Notes: generated by a model not told the origin, from the letters alone. 64,000 nucleotides of DNA from Dromiciops gliroides (GCF_019393635.1 NC_057863.1:646264660-646328659); one strand, 5' to 3'; positions 47,261 to 59,870 are shown, counted from the first letter of the stretch. Numbers and translations: made by a program.

Positions 47261-47420
47261 TTTTTTTTCTTTTTTTTTTTTTTTTGGTGATGCAATTGGG
47301 GGTTGGGTAGCTTGCCCGGGGTCACGCGGCTGGTGGGTGTTGTGTCTGGGGCTGGATTTCGGATCGGGTGCTCCTGGTTCCAGGGCTCCTGCTCTGTCCA
47401 CTGCGCCACCTAGCTGCCCC
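47261..47420 (-). mobile_element. GC-rich WSINE1-like SINE in HAL1
   Basis: Exact 17-bp TSD tggaaacacattttttt at 47244-47260 and 47421-47437. Its body has unusual G changes ('ggttgggtagcttgcccggg'). Confidence 0.94.
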
Positions 47421-47813
47421 TGGAAACACATTTTTTTTAAAAAAATTTTTTCTCTTTGACAATTCCTCAGTCTGAAGTTTTGGGAGTTTTTTGACTGTTT
47501 TCTCTCACAACCTAGCTAATGTGGGAATGTTTTCCATGACTACTCATGTATAACTTATTTTGAAATGCTTGAGTTCTATTGGGTGGGGGGTAGGGATGGA
47601 GGAGGAAGAGAAGTTGGAACACAATTTTTTAAAATAATTGATGTTAAAATTTGTTTTTTACATATTTTTTGGAAATAAAATTCTATTCAATAAAAAAAAA
47701 AGAAAAAAAATTAAAAAAAAAAAGTTTCTTCCAGGATGGAGCATAACAGGATGGGGCTGTGAGTGGGTTTTAGGGTAGTGGGTTTGTCTATTTCTCAAGA
47801 ATAGGTTGTAGAA

Positions 47814-49074
47814 GAAATAGAGTATATTATAAAATGCAAAATGGATGATTTTGATTATATTAAATTAAAAAATTTTTGTACAAACAGAAGCAATGCATCC
47901 AAAATTGGAAGGGAGGCAGAAAGCTGGGAAACAATTTTTGAGACCAGTGCTTCTGATAAAGGCCTCATCTCTAAAATATATAGGGAATTAAATCAAATTT
48001 ATAAGAATCCAAGTCATTCCCCAATTGAGAAATGGTCAAAGGATATGAACAGGCAGTTTTCTGATGAAGAAACCAAAGCTATCTATTCCCATATGAAAAA
48101 ATGCTCTAAATCTCTAATGATTAGAGAGATGCAAATTAAAACAACTCTGAGGTACCACCTGACACCTATCAGATTGGCTAAAATGACAAAAAAGGAAGAT
48201 AATAAATGTTGGAGAGGCTGTGGGAAAATTGGAACACTAATGCATTGTTGGTGGAGCTGTGAGCTGATCCAACCATTCTGGAGAGCAGTTTGGAATTATG
48301 CCCAAAGGGCGATAAAGCTGTGCATACCCTTTGACCCAGCAATCCCACTTTTAGGTCTTTTGCCAAAGAAATCATGGAAGGGGGAAAGGGACCCACATGT
48401 ACAAAAATATTTATAGCTGCTCTTACGTGGTAGCAAGGAATTGGAAGTTGAGGGGGTGCCCATCATTGGGGAATGGCTGGACAAGTTTGTGGTATGAATA
48501 CAATGGAATACTATTGTGCTGTAAGAAATGATGAGCAGGAAGAGTTCAGAGAAACCTGGAGGGTCTTACGTGAGCTGATGATGAGTGAGATGAGCAGAAC
48601 CAGAAGAACATTGTACACAGTATCATCAACATTGAGTGTTGACCTACTGTGATGGACTAGATTCTTCTCACCAATGCAATGGTACAGAAGAGTTCCAGGG
48701 AACTCATGATAGAAGAGGATCTCCAAATCCAAGAAAAAAAAAGAAAGAAAGAACTGTGGAGTATAGATGCTGATTGAACCATATTATTTCTTTTGTTTTG
48801 GGTGCTGTTATTTTTTTCTATTTTGAGGTTTTGCATCACTGCTCTGATTCTTTCTCTTGTAACAGGATTAATGCAGAAATAGGATTAATGTTATTATGTG
48901 TATATATGTGTGTGTATATATATATATCTATATGTATATGTATAGAGATATATAGATATAACCTATATCAGATTACCTGCTGTCTAGGGGAGGGGGGAGG
49001 GAGGGGTGGGAGGGAGAAAAATCTGAAATTGTAAAGCATGTATAAACAAAAGTTGAGAACTAAAAAAAAAAAAA
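47814..49074 (+). mobile_element. 5'-truncated L1
   Basis: Exact 17-bp TSD aagaataggttgtagaa at 47797-47813 and 49075-49091. It holds the ORF2 C-terminus (frame 47841-48416: MKKCSKSLMIREMQIKTTLR, CGKIGTLMHCWWSCELIQPF, IPFDPAIPLLG), the 3' untranslated end with TA-rich and G-rich stretches, and poly(A). The long frame belongs to the L1, not to a host gene. Confidence 0.95.
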
Positions 49075-49267
49075 AAGAATAGGTTGTAGAAAACATTCAG
49101 TTTTGGGTTACTTTCATTACAAACACTAAGTGGAGATTATAGACTCACATGTGTGAACATAATGGGATAAACCTCAAAATCAAGTGGCCCTGCATCCCCT
49201 CTCCTTTCCCTGAAGAGAACTAAATGACAAGTTTCCCTCTATGTTCATCTCTAATATCCCTACACAG

Positions 49268-49363
49268 GACTTCCAGTTCCCAGAGAAGACTTGATCCCTT
49301 ATTTTGAGCAAAGGGAAGTACCAGGAATATTGGAGCAAGAAGGCCTGAGGAGCTACTGTCCAG
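49268..49363 (+). CDS. KRAB-B box exon, copy 5 (intact)
   Basis: 96 bp, acceptor ccctacacag|, donor |gtgagtaag. Reads GLPVPREDLIPYFEQREVPG, then ILEQEGLRSYCP. It is the last undamaged B exon before the fingers; its acceptor and exon start match copy 2. Phase 1 at both ends, so a join to the finger exon (57827, starts 'aa') is in frame. Confidence 0.9.
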
Positions 49364-50161
49364 GTGAGTAAGTTTAAGGTAGTAGTGTTTACAAGAGACC
49401 TCTAGAGGTTGTGGTGAAGCAAGTGCTAGATTTGAGGGCAGGAAGATCTGTCTTGGAACTTGTTTTCAGATATTTCTTAGCCTCAGCTTCCTGGGCTTAT
49501 CACTGAACTTCAGTTTCCAGATCTGTAAAATGAGGGGGTTGGACTCCATGTCCTTTTAGCTGGTTTTCAGTGATCATCTATGATCCTGCAAGAAGTTCTT
49601 GTATGAAATTTGTGGGCATGCTTAAAACTGCACTCCCTCTGAGCCACCAATACAGCTACTATGTCTATGTCCCCAAGAGATCATAAAAATGGGAAAAGGA
49701 CCCACATGTACAAAAGTATTTATAGCTGGTCTTTTTCTGGTGGCCAAAGAATAGAAATTGGGGGGCTGCCCATCCATTGGGCAAGGGCTAAACAAATTGT
49801 GGTATATGAATGTCATAGGATGTTGTAAGAAACAGTAAGAAGGTAGGTAGATTTCAGAAAAACCTGGAGTTACATAAATTAGATGCTGAGTGAAATGAGC
49901 AGAACCAAGAGAACTTTGTACACAGTAACAGCAACATTGTGTGATGATCAAATGTAATAGAGGTAACTCTTCTCAGCAATATAGTGATATAAGATATAAT
50001 TCCAAAAGACTCATGATGGAAAATGCTCACTACATCCAGAAAAAGACATTGTGAAATCTGAATCAGATTGAACCCTCCTGTTTTTTTCTCTCCTTCCTTT
50101 TACGTTTCGCCCCTTTGTTCTGAATTTTCTTTAGTACATGACTAATGGAAATATATATATT

Positions 50162-50295
50162 TTTGGGGGAGGGTGCAGTGAGGGTTTAATTGCCCAGGGT
50201 CAACAGCTATAGTGTCAAGTGTCTGAGCTGATTTGAACTCGGGTCCTCCTGAATCCAGGGCTGGTGCTTTATCTACTTCACCACCAGTTGTTTCC
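50162..50295 (-). mobile_element. SINE shared by the array, unit 5
   Basis: Reverse SINE with many one- to three-base gaps (for example 'gtcaacagctatagtgtc') but few substitutions. Confidence 0.8.
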
Positions 50296-50521
50296 CCAGA
50301 GTAGTCCTTCTTTTTAGCAAACATCACTTGGAGCCTAAAAACACTTGTTTTCTAGTAATAGGAAGTTTGTCTTCCTTCCTCTTGCCTTCAAATTCCAGCA
50401 ACAGATTGGTAGAAAAAAGGGAAGGGAATATACAGTAATTTCACCTACTATTTCCAGGTGCTGTGCCGAGCACTTTCTTCATGGTACAGCAATGACAATA
50501 TTGTTTTAAGAATGACTTTGA

Positions 50522-50678
50522 GGGCAGCTAGCGGTGCAGTGGATAAAGCACCGACCTAATTCAGGAGTACCTAAGTTCAAATCTGGCCTCAGACATGTGA
50601 CACTTACTAGCTGTGTGACCCTGGGCAAGTCACTTAACCCCGATTGCCCTGCAAAAAATAAAAAAATAAAATAAGTAA
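50522..50678 (+). mobile_element. WSINE1-like SINE, unit 6
   Basis: Forward copy, head gggcagctagcggtgcagtg with a gap, tail 'gattgccctgcaaaaaa'. Confidence 0.85.
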
Positions 50679-51465
50679 AAAGAGTTATTTGGACTATTAT
50701 AAATAACTCAAATTAACTCTAAATGACATGTGAAGGAAGATGTTCTCTCTATCCAGAGGCAGACCTGAGAAATAGAACTGTATATAATATAATATTGCTG
50801 GTTTTTATTAATGAATATATATGTGTATATTGTGTGTTTTATCTGTGTGTATACAGTTACACCTGCTTCTATATAATTGTAGCCATCCTTAGGTTGGGGG
50901 TTGGGTAAGAAAAATTTTTACGTGATACTTCTTGTTTTCTATTTGAAAGGAATAGGAAGTTGTGCATAGTTGATGTAACTTTCATCTGAAATGGGGTTTG
51001 GTTTTTTTTGGAGTATTGTTATGGAAGTTTTATTCCATAAATTTAACATAAAACTTTAAAAAATGTTCTGCTCATTTATCTTCCAATAACCTTCCATATG
51101 AGGTGATAGGAAACTGAGACAAACAAAGGCTAAGTTTCTTAGCAAGGGGCATACTGCTAGTAAGTGTATGAAGCTGGATTTAAACTCAGGCATCCCTGCT
51201 TCTAGGTCCAGGGCTTTCTTGACTGCACTACCAGCTGCCTTTACTTTCTAGATAGTGGAATCTTTGGGATGAATCCATCTCCCTTTGGAGCAGGTGCACC
51301 AAGCCCAAATTTTCATTTTATAAGGTCCCAGGCTCAAGGCTGCTCTGGGCCAATAACCCTTTTTACCCAGTTTTGGGATTAGAGGTTTCTTCCAGGATGG
51401 GGCTGAGTGGGGATTAGGGTAGTGTGTTTGGCTTTCTCAGAACAGTTTGTAGAAAACATGCTGTT

Positions 51466-51627
51466 GGGGGCAGCTAGGTGGTGCAGTGGATAAAGCACCG
51501 GCCCTGGATTCAGGAGGACCTGAGTTCAAATCTGGCCTCAGACACTTGACACTTACTAGCTGTGTGACCCTGGGCAAGTCACTTAAACCCCATTGCTCCA
51601 CCAAAAAACCAAAACAAAACAAAAAAA
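51466..51627 (+). mobile_element. WSINE1-like SINE, unit 6
   Basis: Forward copy with exact 14-bp TSD gaaaacatgctgtt at 51452-51465 and 51628-51641. Confidence 0.95.
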
Positions 51628-51810
51628 GAAAACATGCTGTTTTGGGTTAATTGCATTAGAAACCCTAACAGGCGATTGATTATAGACTCACATGTATGAA
51701 CATAATGGGATGAACCTCAAAATCAGTGGCCCTACATCCTCTCTCCTTTCCCCTAAAGAAAATTAAATGACATGTTTCCCTCCATGCTCCATCTCTAAAT
51801 CCCTACCCAG

Positions 51811-51909
51811 GGCTTTCCAGTTCCCAGGGAAGATGTGATCCCTTATTTTGAGCAAAGGAAGGACCAGGGATGCTGGAGCAAGAAGGCCTGAGCAGGCTAC
51901 TACTGTTCC
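51811..51909 (+). pseudogene. KRAB-B box exon, copy 6 (damaged)
   Basis: Clearly homologous to the other B exons, but an extra t near the start (ggctttcc) and further small insertions ('gagcaggctactactgttcc') shift the frame, and the donor reads ccag|gatgag instead of gtgagt. As given it cannot be spliced or read normally. The acceptor is still good. Confidence 0.85.
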
Positions 51910-52155
51910 AGGATGAGTGAGGCGAAAGCAAGTTTCATGTAGATTTCAGAAAAATGTGGAGTTGCAGTATTGCTGGAGTTGAAATGAGCCAGAACCAAGA
52001 GAACTTTGTACACAGTGAACAGCAACATTGCGTGAAGATCAAATGTAATAGAGGTAACTCTTCTCAGCAATATAGTGATGACGATTGAACCCTCCTGGTT
52101 TTGCCTTTGTTTGAATTTTCTTTCACAACATGACTAATGCAAATATATATTTTTT

Positions 52156-52308
52156 TTGTGTTGGCTGGGGGGGGTAATGAGGGTTAAATGACTTGCCTAG
52201 GGTCATGCAGCTAGTTAAGTTTCAAGTGTCTGGGGCTGGATTTGAACTCAGTTTTTCCTGAATCCAGGGCTGGTGCTTTATCCACTGTACTACCACCCGC
52301 CCCCGCAG
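52156..52308 (-). mobile_element. SINE shared by the array, unit 6
   Basis: Reverse SINE following 'ggctggggggggtaatgagg', as in unit 4, ending 'actaccacccgcccc'. Confidence 0.85.
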
Positions 52309-52521
52309 AGTAGGTCTTCTTTTTAGCAAGCATCACTTGGTAGCCTAAAACACTTGTTGTCCCTAGTATAAGAAGTTTATTTTACATCTTTCCTTATTGC
52401 TCTCAAATTCCAGCACAGATGCTGGAAAAGAAGGGAAGGGAATAAGCAGTGATTTCCACCTACTGTATACCAGGGTGCTGTGCCAAGAGCTTTTGTTTAT
52501 CTTACAGCAATGGCAATATTG

Positions 52522-52683
52522 ATTTTTTTTTTTTTTTTTTTTTTTTTAGTGAGGCAATTGAGGTTAAGTCACTTGCCCAGGGTCACACAGCTAGTAAGTG
52601 TTAAGTGTCTGAGGCCGGATTTGAACTCAGGTACTCCTGACTCCAGGGCGGTGCTCTATCCAGTGCGCCACCTAGCTGCCTCC
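52522..52683 (-). mobile_element. WSINE1-like SINE, unit 7
   Basis: Reverse copy with long poly(T); 'tggcaatattg' and 'tggcaagattg' on either side. Confidence 0.9.
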
Positions 52684-53351
52684 CTGGCAAGATTGTTTTT
52701 AAGAATGACTTTGAGTGAATAAGTTATTTGGACTATTATAAATAACCCAATTTAACTAATAAATGACATATGAAGGAAGATGTTCCCTCCATCCAGAGGC
52801 AGAACTGATAAATATAAATGTATGTAATATAATTTTGCTATTTTAATATATTTATATGTATTTATATGTATATTGGCGTGTATATGTGTGTATACAGTCA
52901 CACCTATTTGTTTATAATTGTAGCCATCTTTAGGTTGGGGGTGGGAAGAAAAAAATTTACATAATGTGTTTTCTGTTTGAAAGGAATAGGAAGTTGTGCA
53001 TTGATTGATGTAACTTTCATCGAAATGGTTTATTTTTTTTTTGGTAGTACTGTGTTAAAGTACTTGTTTTATTCTATAAATTTAAAAATAAACTTTAAAA
53101 ATGTTCTGCTCATTTATCCTTACCAATAACCTTTCCAAATTAGTTAGTGGGTTTGACTATTTCTCAGAACAGGAGGTAGAAAACATTCTGTTTTGGGTTA
53201 CTTGCATTACAAACACTAACAGGGGAGTAAAGACTCACAAGTGTAACATATGGGATAAACCTTAAAATCAAGTGGCCTGTATCCTCTCTCCTTTCTCCAA
53301 AGAGGACTAAATTACGTTCCCTCCATGCTCATCTCTAATATCCCTACTCAG

Positions 53352-53445
53352 GCTTCAGTTCCCAGAGAAGATGTGATCTCTTATTTTGATCAAAGGGAAG
53401 CACCAGGGCTTGTGGAGCAAGAAGGCCTGAGGAGCTACTGTCCAG
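53352..53445 (+). pseudogene. KRAB-B box exon, copy 7 (frameshifted)
   Basis: 94 bp; a g and a c are missing at the start (cag|gcttcagttccc), so the frame shifts and meets a stop after about 12 codons. The acceptor and the donor |gtgagtgag are good, so it could still be spliced and would then truncate the protein. If the two bases are missing only by assembly error, it would be the sixth usable copy. Confidence 0.85.
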
Positions 53446-53875
53446 GTGAGTGAGTGTGAAGGCAAGGTTAAGAGAGTAGTGATTACAAGAGACCTCTAGG
53501 GGTTGTGGTGAAGCAAGTGCTAGATTTGAGGGCAGGAATATCTGTCTTGGAAATATGAAGGGGCTGCGCATCCATTGGGCAATGGCTAAATATATTGTCA
53601 TATATGATGTCATAGAATGTTGTAAGAAACAGTAAGCAGGCAGATTTCAGAAAAACCTAGAGTTACATAAATTGATGGTGAGTGAAATGAGCAGAACCGA
53701 GAGAACTTTGTACACAGTAACAGCAACATTGCGTTGATGATGAACTATAATAGACAGAACAGAAAAACCACTGAAATCTGAATATAGATTGAACCTTACT
53801 GGTTTTTTTCTTTTTTTAAGTTTTTTGCCCTTTTGTTCTGAATTTTCTTTTACAACATGACTAATGCAAATATGT

Positions 53876-54025
53876 TTTGTGGGTGTGTGGCGGTTGCACA
53901 ATGAGGGGTTAAGTGACTTGCCGGCTCACACAGCTAGTAAGTTTCAAGTGTCTGAAGCCGGATTGAATTCAGGTCTCCCAAATTTAGGGCCAGTCCTTTA
54001 TCCACTGTGGCCACCTTTCTACCCC
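53876..54025 (-). mobile_element. SINE shared by the array, unit 7
   Basis: Reverse SINE, gappy, in the L1 tail at the place where the other units end. Confidence 0.78.
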
Positions 54026-54077
54026 ATGCAGATATATTTAAATGCATTGTATATATATATATAAACTATATCACATT

Positions 54078-54218
54078 ACTTTTTTTTTTTTTTGGTGAGG
54101 CAATTGGGGTTAAGTGACTTGCCCAGGGGTCACACAGCTAGCAAGTGTTAAGTGTCTGAGGCCGCATTTGAACTCAGGTCTTCCCCTGAATCCAGGGCTG
54201 CACCACCTGGCTACCCTT
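54078..54218 (-). mobile_element. WSINE1-like SINE
   Basis: Reverse copy with poly(T), 'ggtgaggcaattggggttaag', end gappy ('ggctgcaccacctggctaccc'). Confidence 0.88.
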
Positions 54219-54365
54219 ACTTTCTTCCTTGAGAATGTGAGAGGGAAAGAAGGGAGGGGAAACAAATTTGGAATTAGAAATCTTATAAAAATAATGTCCA
54301 AAGTTGAAAACTAGTAATAAAATACTTTTATGATTTAAAAAATAAAAAAGAAATTTGTGGGCATG

Positions 54366-55400
54366 TAATTGTCTTGGAAGTCATAAGGATTAGACTATTC
54401 ATTATAAGCTCACTCTTATAACTTCAAGTCAAAAAAAATATTTCACCGACTATTACATGCAAGGCCCCATGATAAGCAACAGAGACATATAGAGGTGCAA
54501 GGCACATCGCCTGTTCTCATGAAGCTCACAGTCTGGTTGGGCAGACATCAAGCCAACATCTTTGTACAAAAATGCTGTGGGTAGGATAAATTGGAGGTGG
54601 TTAGGAGAGGGAAGGCCCTAAAGTTAAAGGGGGAATGGGCAATTCTAGAGGAATGTGTAGGCTCTAGCTGGGGCTTCAGGGAATCCAGGTGAAGATTCTA
54701 GGCAATAGGGATTGGAAAGAAACCCTTGGAGTCAGGAAGTGGAGTCTTCTGTTCCACAAAAAGACCAAAGAGGCCCATATCACTGGATTCTTCCATATAT
54801 GGAAGAGAAATAGGTTGAAAGAAGACTGGAAGGATAGCAGAACATTAGGTGAGGAAGTGTTCACACAGCCCTAACAGGATTTTCTATTTGATCCTTTTGC
54901 TGGGGAGCCAGTAGAGTAGGTGGTGGTATGGTCATGTAGGAACTTAAGAAGATGGACTTGACACCTTGAGGGGAGGAAATAACTAGATGGGAGGGACTGG
55001 ATCAACTGGACCAACCTCAGGCTCTCTCCAGTATCTCAGATGAGAGATGATTTGGTCCTGAATGAAGAAAGGGACAGTGTTCTAAGAGATGTTTACAAGG
55101 ATGTATCACAGGACTTTGCAACAGATTGAATATAGGGGTTAGAAGTGTGAATGTGTGAGATGCAGTAAGATGTAAGACTGGATCATTGAAGGATACCTCA
55201 GAGAGCATCAGAAAAGTAGAAAGAAGAAAGCATGGGAAAAAGAGAGTTTCTTTCTGGAGATAGAAGGATAACCAGCAGAGAGTAATGTCACTAAAATCTA
55301 GAGAGAAGCATATCATGAAGTGGTGGTGATGGACAGTGTCAAAGCCTGCAGAAAAGTCAAGGAAGAGAATAAAGAAATGGCCATTGGATGTGAGCAATTC
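54366..55400. other. Last intron, old dispersed repeat, no gene
   Basis: Single-copy-looking sequence. Phrases such as 'tgggactggatcaactgg' and 'gatggacagtgtcaaagcc' recall a widespread old mammalian repeat that I cannot name. No splice-bounded frame seen. Confidence 0.4.
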
Positions 55401-55537
55401 TTTTTTCTTTTTTGGTGGGGCAAAGTGACCTACCCAGGGTTTACACAGCTAGTGTCAAGTGTCTGAGGCCAGATTTGATTCAGATCCTCCTGATCCAGGG
55501 CAGGTGCTTTATCCCCCTCCACCATCTAGCGCCCCCA
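55401..55537 (-). mobile_element. WSINE1-like SINE
   Basis: Reverse copy with several small gaps ('ggggcaaagtgacctaccc'), ending 'accatctagcgccccc'. Confidence 0.82.
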
Positions 55538-56619
55538 AATTGCACAATTTCAAGAGTATGGCAATCTTGGAAGAAAAGGTTTCAGTTGACTATGAATTTG
55601 GAGTCTGGACTGCAACAGAGTTTCAGAGAGAGCCTGGGAAAGATGTTGGAGACACCCAATGTAAATGGCAATTTTCAGCTATTGGACAGCATTGCATAGG
55701 AAGGCATGGATCAAGTGAGGGTGCTCTGATATAGAAGCGCTTTTATTGGTGACGATAGAGGAGGAGTCTTTATTGTTGGAGAGATAGAAAATTATTGGAA
55801 AATGGGGTACTAGAGTTAAATAATATGTAGAAGATGGAGTTGAATGGATCATTTGCACACAAAGGGGTTTGCTTTAGCAAGTAGAGGGATGATTTTTTCA
55901 CCTGTGACTGGGCCAAAGAGGAAAAGAAGGCATCTGATTTATGTGAGATGAGAGGATAAGATACCCATTGATAAACGTCTAGGTCTTTGTTTTGTTTTTC
56001 AGTAAAATAAGAGACCAAGTTCTCAGGTGAGTTGGTATAGATGGTGATTGGGGCAGGAGCAGCCATAAGGAAGGGTTGGGGATGAATGAAAAGATTTAGA
56101 AAAGCTACTGTGGGGAGTGGCCCAAGGAGTCCATTAGGGAGATGTCAAACCATTGCCTGCCATGAGGGCCCAGATGAGAATAAGGAGCCTACATTTGTAG
56201 TGTAGGAAGCCTGGATTCATGATTTTCTCTCCCTCAGTCAGTAGCACATGAGTGTGCAGTAAAAGCTGCTGCCTTTTGTGGCTCAGTCTATGTTCCTTCT
56301 TGCAGAATTATTGGCCAGGTGTATGGAAGTGACCACCATCTCAGTTTAGGATTCTGGGCAGTAGAAATTAGCAGGTATCCCATAGCATGTGTTCCTTTGG
56401 GATCTAGAAAGAAGCCTCTGAAATCTCCAAGATTGGGTCTGGTCAGGTTTCATTAAGGTTGGAACCTGGCAAAGGTGACTACTTCGGGATGATTAAATGC
56501 AAGAAAGAGACAACATGGCTGAGGCCCAAACATGCAGTTAACAGCCACAGAGAGACCAGAAAATAGGGATTGAGGTAAAGGGAGGGGTCCAGTCAGGACA
56601 TCAGTAAACAACGATGAAA
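55538..56619. other. Last intron, no gene recognised
   Basis: Continues the old repeat of 54366-55400. Short frames on both strands without domains. Confidence 0.4.
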
Positions 56620-56633
56620 CATTCTCTGTTTTT

Positions 56634-56962
56634 TTTTTGTTTGTTTGGTTGGGGTTTTTTTGCGGGCAATGGGGGTTAAGTGACTTGCCCAGGGTCACAC
56701 AGCTAGTAAGTGTTAAGTGTCTGAGCTGGATTTGAACTCAGGTACTCCTGATCCAGGCCACGACTTTAACCCACTGCGCTATCTAGCTGCCCCCCAATTT
56801 TTATTTTATTTATTTTTTGTTGTTTTGTCTTTGTGGGCAATGAGGGTTAGGTGACTTGCCCAGGGTCACACAGCTAGTGTCAAGTGTCTGAGGCTGGATT
56901 TGAACTCAGGTCCTCCTGAATCCAGGGCTGGAGCTTTATCCACTGTTCCACCTAGCTGCCCG
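56634..56962 (-). mobile_element. Two WSINE1-like SINEs in tandem
   Basis: Two reverse copies (about 56634-56795 and 56796-56962) in the same orientation. One outer 14-bp duplication, cattctctgttttt (56620-56633 and 56963-56976), encloses both, so the second probably entered the poly(T) of the first. Confidence 0.88.
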
Positions 56963-57111
56963 CATTCTCTGTTTTTAGGCATTGTGCTAAGCCATGAGGA
57001 TACAAAGGAAGACAAAAGACAGTCCTTGCTGTCTAGAAGCTCAGAATCTATTGCAAACACTAACAGGGGAAGAGAAATGGAAAGATTGAAAGTGGAGACA
57101 AGGTGATCTAG

Positions 57112-57431
57112 TGTAAGGGCTAAAATTCTAGCTAGTCTGTCTAAAATATCTAATGAGTGGTCACCCAATAAATTATAAGCCTTAGCAAGAGTTAGACTTT
57201 TAAGCATTTATTAAGGAGAATAAGAATTGGTAAAGAGAGAGAGAAAGGCCTAGATTCATTTATCTATTAAAGGGAAAGCGCATTTGTAGCCCCCTTCTTC
57301 CTCCCCACAAGCAAACGTCACTTCCTGACACCAAAGAAAAGATGCTTGGTCTTGCCCTCAGAGACCTTCTCCTCATGGTGGAGCTTTCCTACAGTAAGTC
57401 TCCAGCAGGTGGCATCATTCCAATCGTTACA
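57112..57431 (-). mobile_element. Solo LTR (TGTAAC family)
   Basis: Reverse complement of the LTR at 5620-5989: plus strand starts tgtaagggctaaaattctagc and ends ggtggcatcattccaatcg then ttaca. Short duplication ctag on both sides (57108-57111 and 57432-57435). It lies in the intron before the finger exon. Confidence 0.82.
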
Positions 57432-57826
57432 CTAGTCTTGTGCACAAAGTTTGCCCAGTCAGAGAGTTTATATTCTAGTCTGAGCTGCTGGGCTTTGGGT
57501 CCAGTCACTCAATCATTCTAAGGTCATGCCTGAGTTCTGAATATAATGAATATGCAGGCCCTTTCTGTTTCACAGATTTGTTTGTGAGGATCCAATGTGT
57601 TTGAGTGTGAATTTCTTTGTAAATTAAATCATCCCTGGTATGAGCTAATGGCATTGTAAAATGATTGGTTTCTGCCATGTAAGTTTGGAGATTTTTCCTT
57701 TCCTGGGGAAATAGAATGTAAATGAGGTTATGGTCCGCTAATGGAGAGAAGGCAATGTGTGTGGTGTTGTTGTGAGTGTTTGTGTGGTGTCAGTGTGTAT
57801 TTTTTTTTCTTTTCTGCTTCTTTCAG

Positions 57827-59705
<1,879 letters not shown>

Positions 59706-59870
59706 TATAATTATTAAAATGCCCATACCTTTTCACCCTGCAATACCACTATCAGTTCTATTTCCAAAACTATTATGGCAGTTCTCTTTGTGCTAAAAAG
59801 AATTGGAAATTGTGGGGATACTGTCAATTGGGAATGTATTAATGGTACTAATTTTCCTGTTGTGATGAAA
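59706..59870 (+). mobile_element. L1/HAL1 tail fragment
   Basis: 'aaaatgcccataccttttc' and 'gcaataccactatcag' resemble the 'KLCIPFDPAIPLLG' area of L1, then 'aaagaattggaaattg' of the tail. It joins the finger exon directly. Confidence 0.6.

Larger units (their letters stand above)
44371..47721 (+). mobile_element. HAL1 element, copy 3, essentially full length
   Basis: Starts agggtggagccaagatggc, the usual L1-type 5' end, and ends in an A-rich tail. Exact 13-bp TSD aagtttcttccag at 44358-44370 and 47722-47734. Order: 5' UTR (44371-44984), ORF1 (44985-45978, broken), 3' part with a SINE remnant (46138-46233), purine-rich stretch, L1-tail-like sequence (about 46960-47240), inserted SINE and poly(A). 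There is no ORF2, so it would have depended on L1 enzymes in trans. Confidence 0.92.
43345..50317 (+). repeat. KRAB-B tandem unit 5 (with HAL1 and L1 inside)
   Basis: The base unit is about 2.3 kb but it is blown up to 7 kb by a HAL1 (44371-47721) and an L1 (47814-49074) placed between the MIR-like piece and the B exon (49268-49363). Both have exact target-site duplications, and the uninterrupted sites are present in unit 2 and others. L1 tail from about 49605; closing SINE at 50162-50295. Confidence 0.93.
50318..52326 (+). repeat. KRAB-B tandem unit 6 (decayed)
   Basis: Same order but with many small gaps and a larger loss after the B exon, where the L1 tail starts only at 'gatttcagaaaaatgtgg' (51945). 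It carries two forward SINEs (50522 and 51466), a damaged B exon (51811) and closing SINE (52156-52308). Confidence 0.9.
52327..54349 (+). repeat. KRAB-B tandem unit 7 (last, damaged)
   Basis: Starts like the others and carries a SINE at 52522. It has lost about 250 bp before the B exon and part of the next intron, and runs into the real 3' end of the L1. The right copy of the L1 duplication, gaaatttgtgggcatg, is at 54350-54365, after which single-copy sequence resumes. Confidence 0.9.
53560..54349 (+). mobile_element. L1 tail with true 3' end, unit 7
   Basis: Continues the L1 seen in every unit and, only here, reaches 'ttggaattagaaatcttat', 'ttttatgatttaaaaaat' and the A-rich end. It is interrupted by two reverse SINEs. 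Together with the left duplication in unit 1 it defines the single ancestral insertion. Confidence 0.85.

Noticed and set aside
47841..48416. The longest clean frame of the array region (191 codons)
   Set aside because: It is the C-terminus of L1 ORF2 inside an L1 with perfect target-site duplications, not a host gene.
33083..54349. Separate KZFP genes, one per B exon
   Set aside because: No KRAB-A or finger exon lies between the B exons; only one of each is found.
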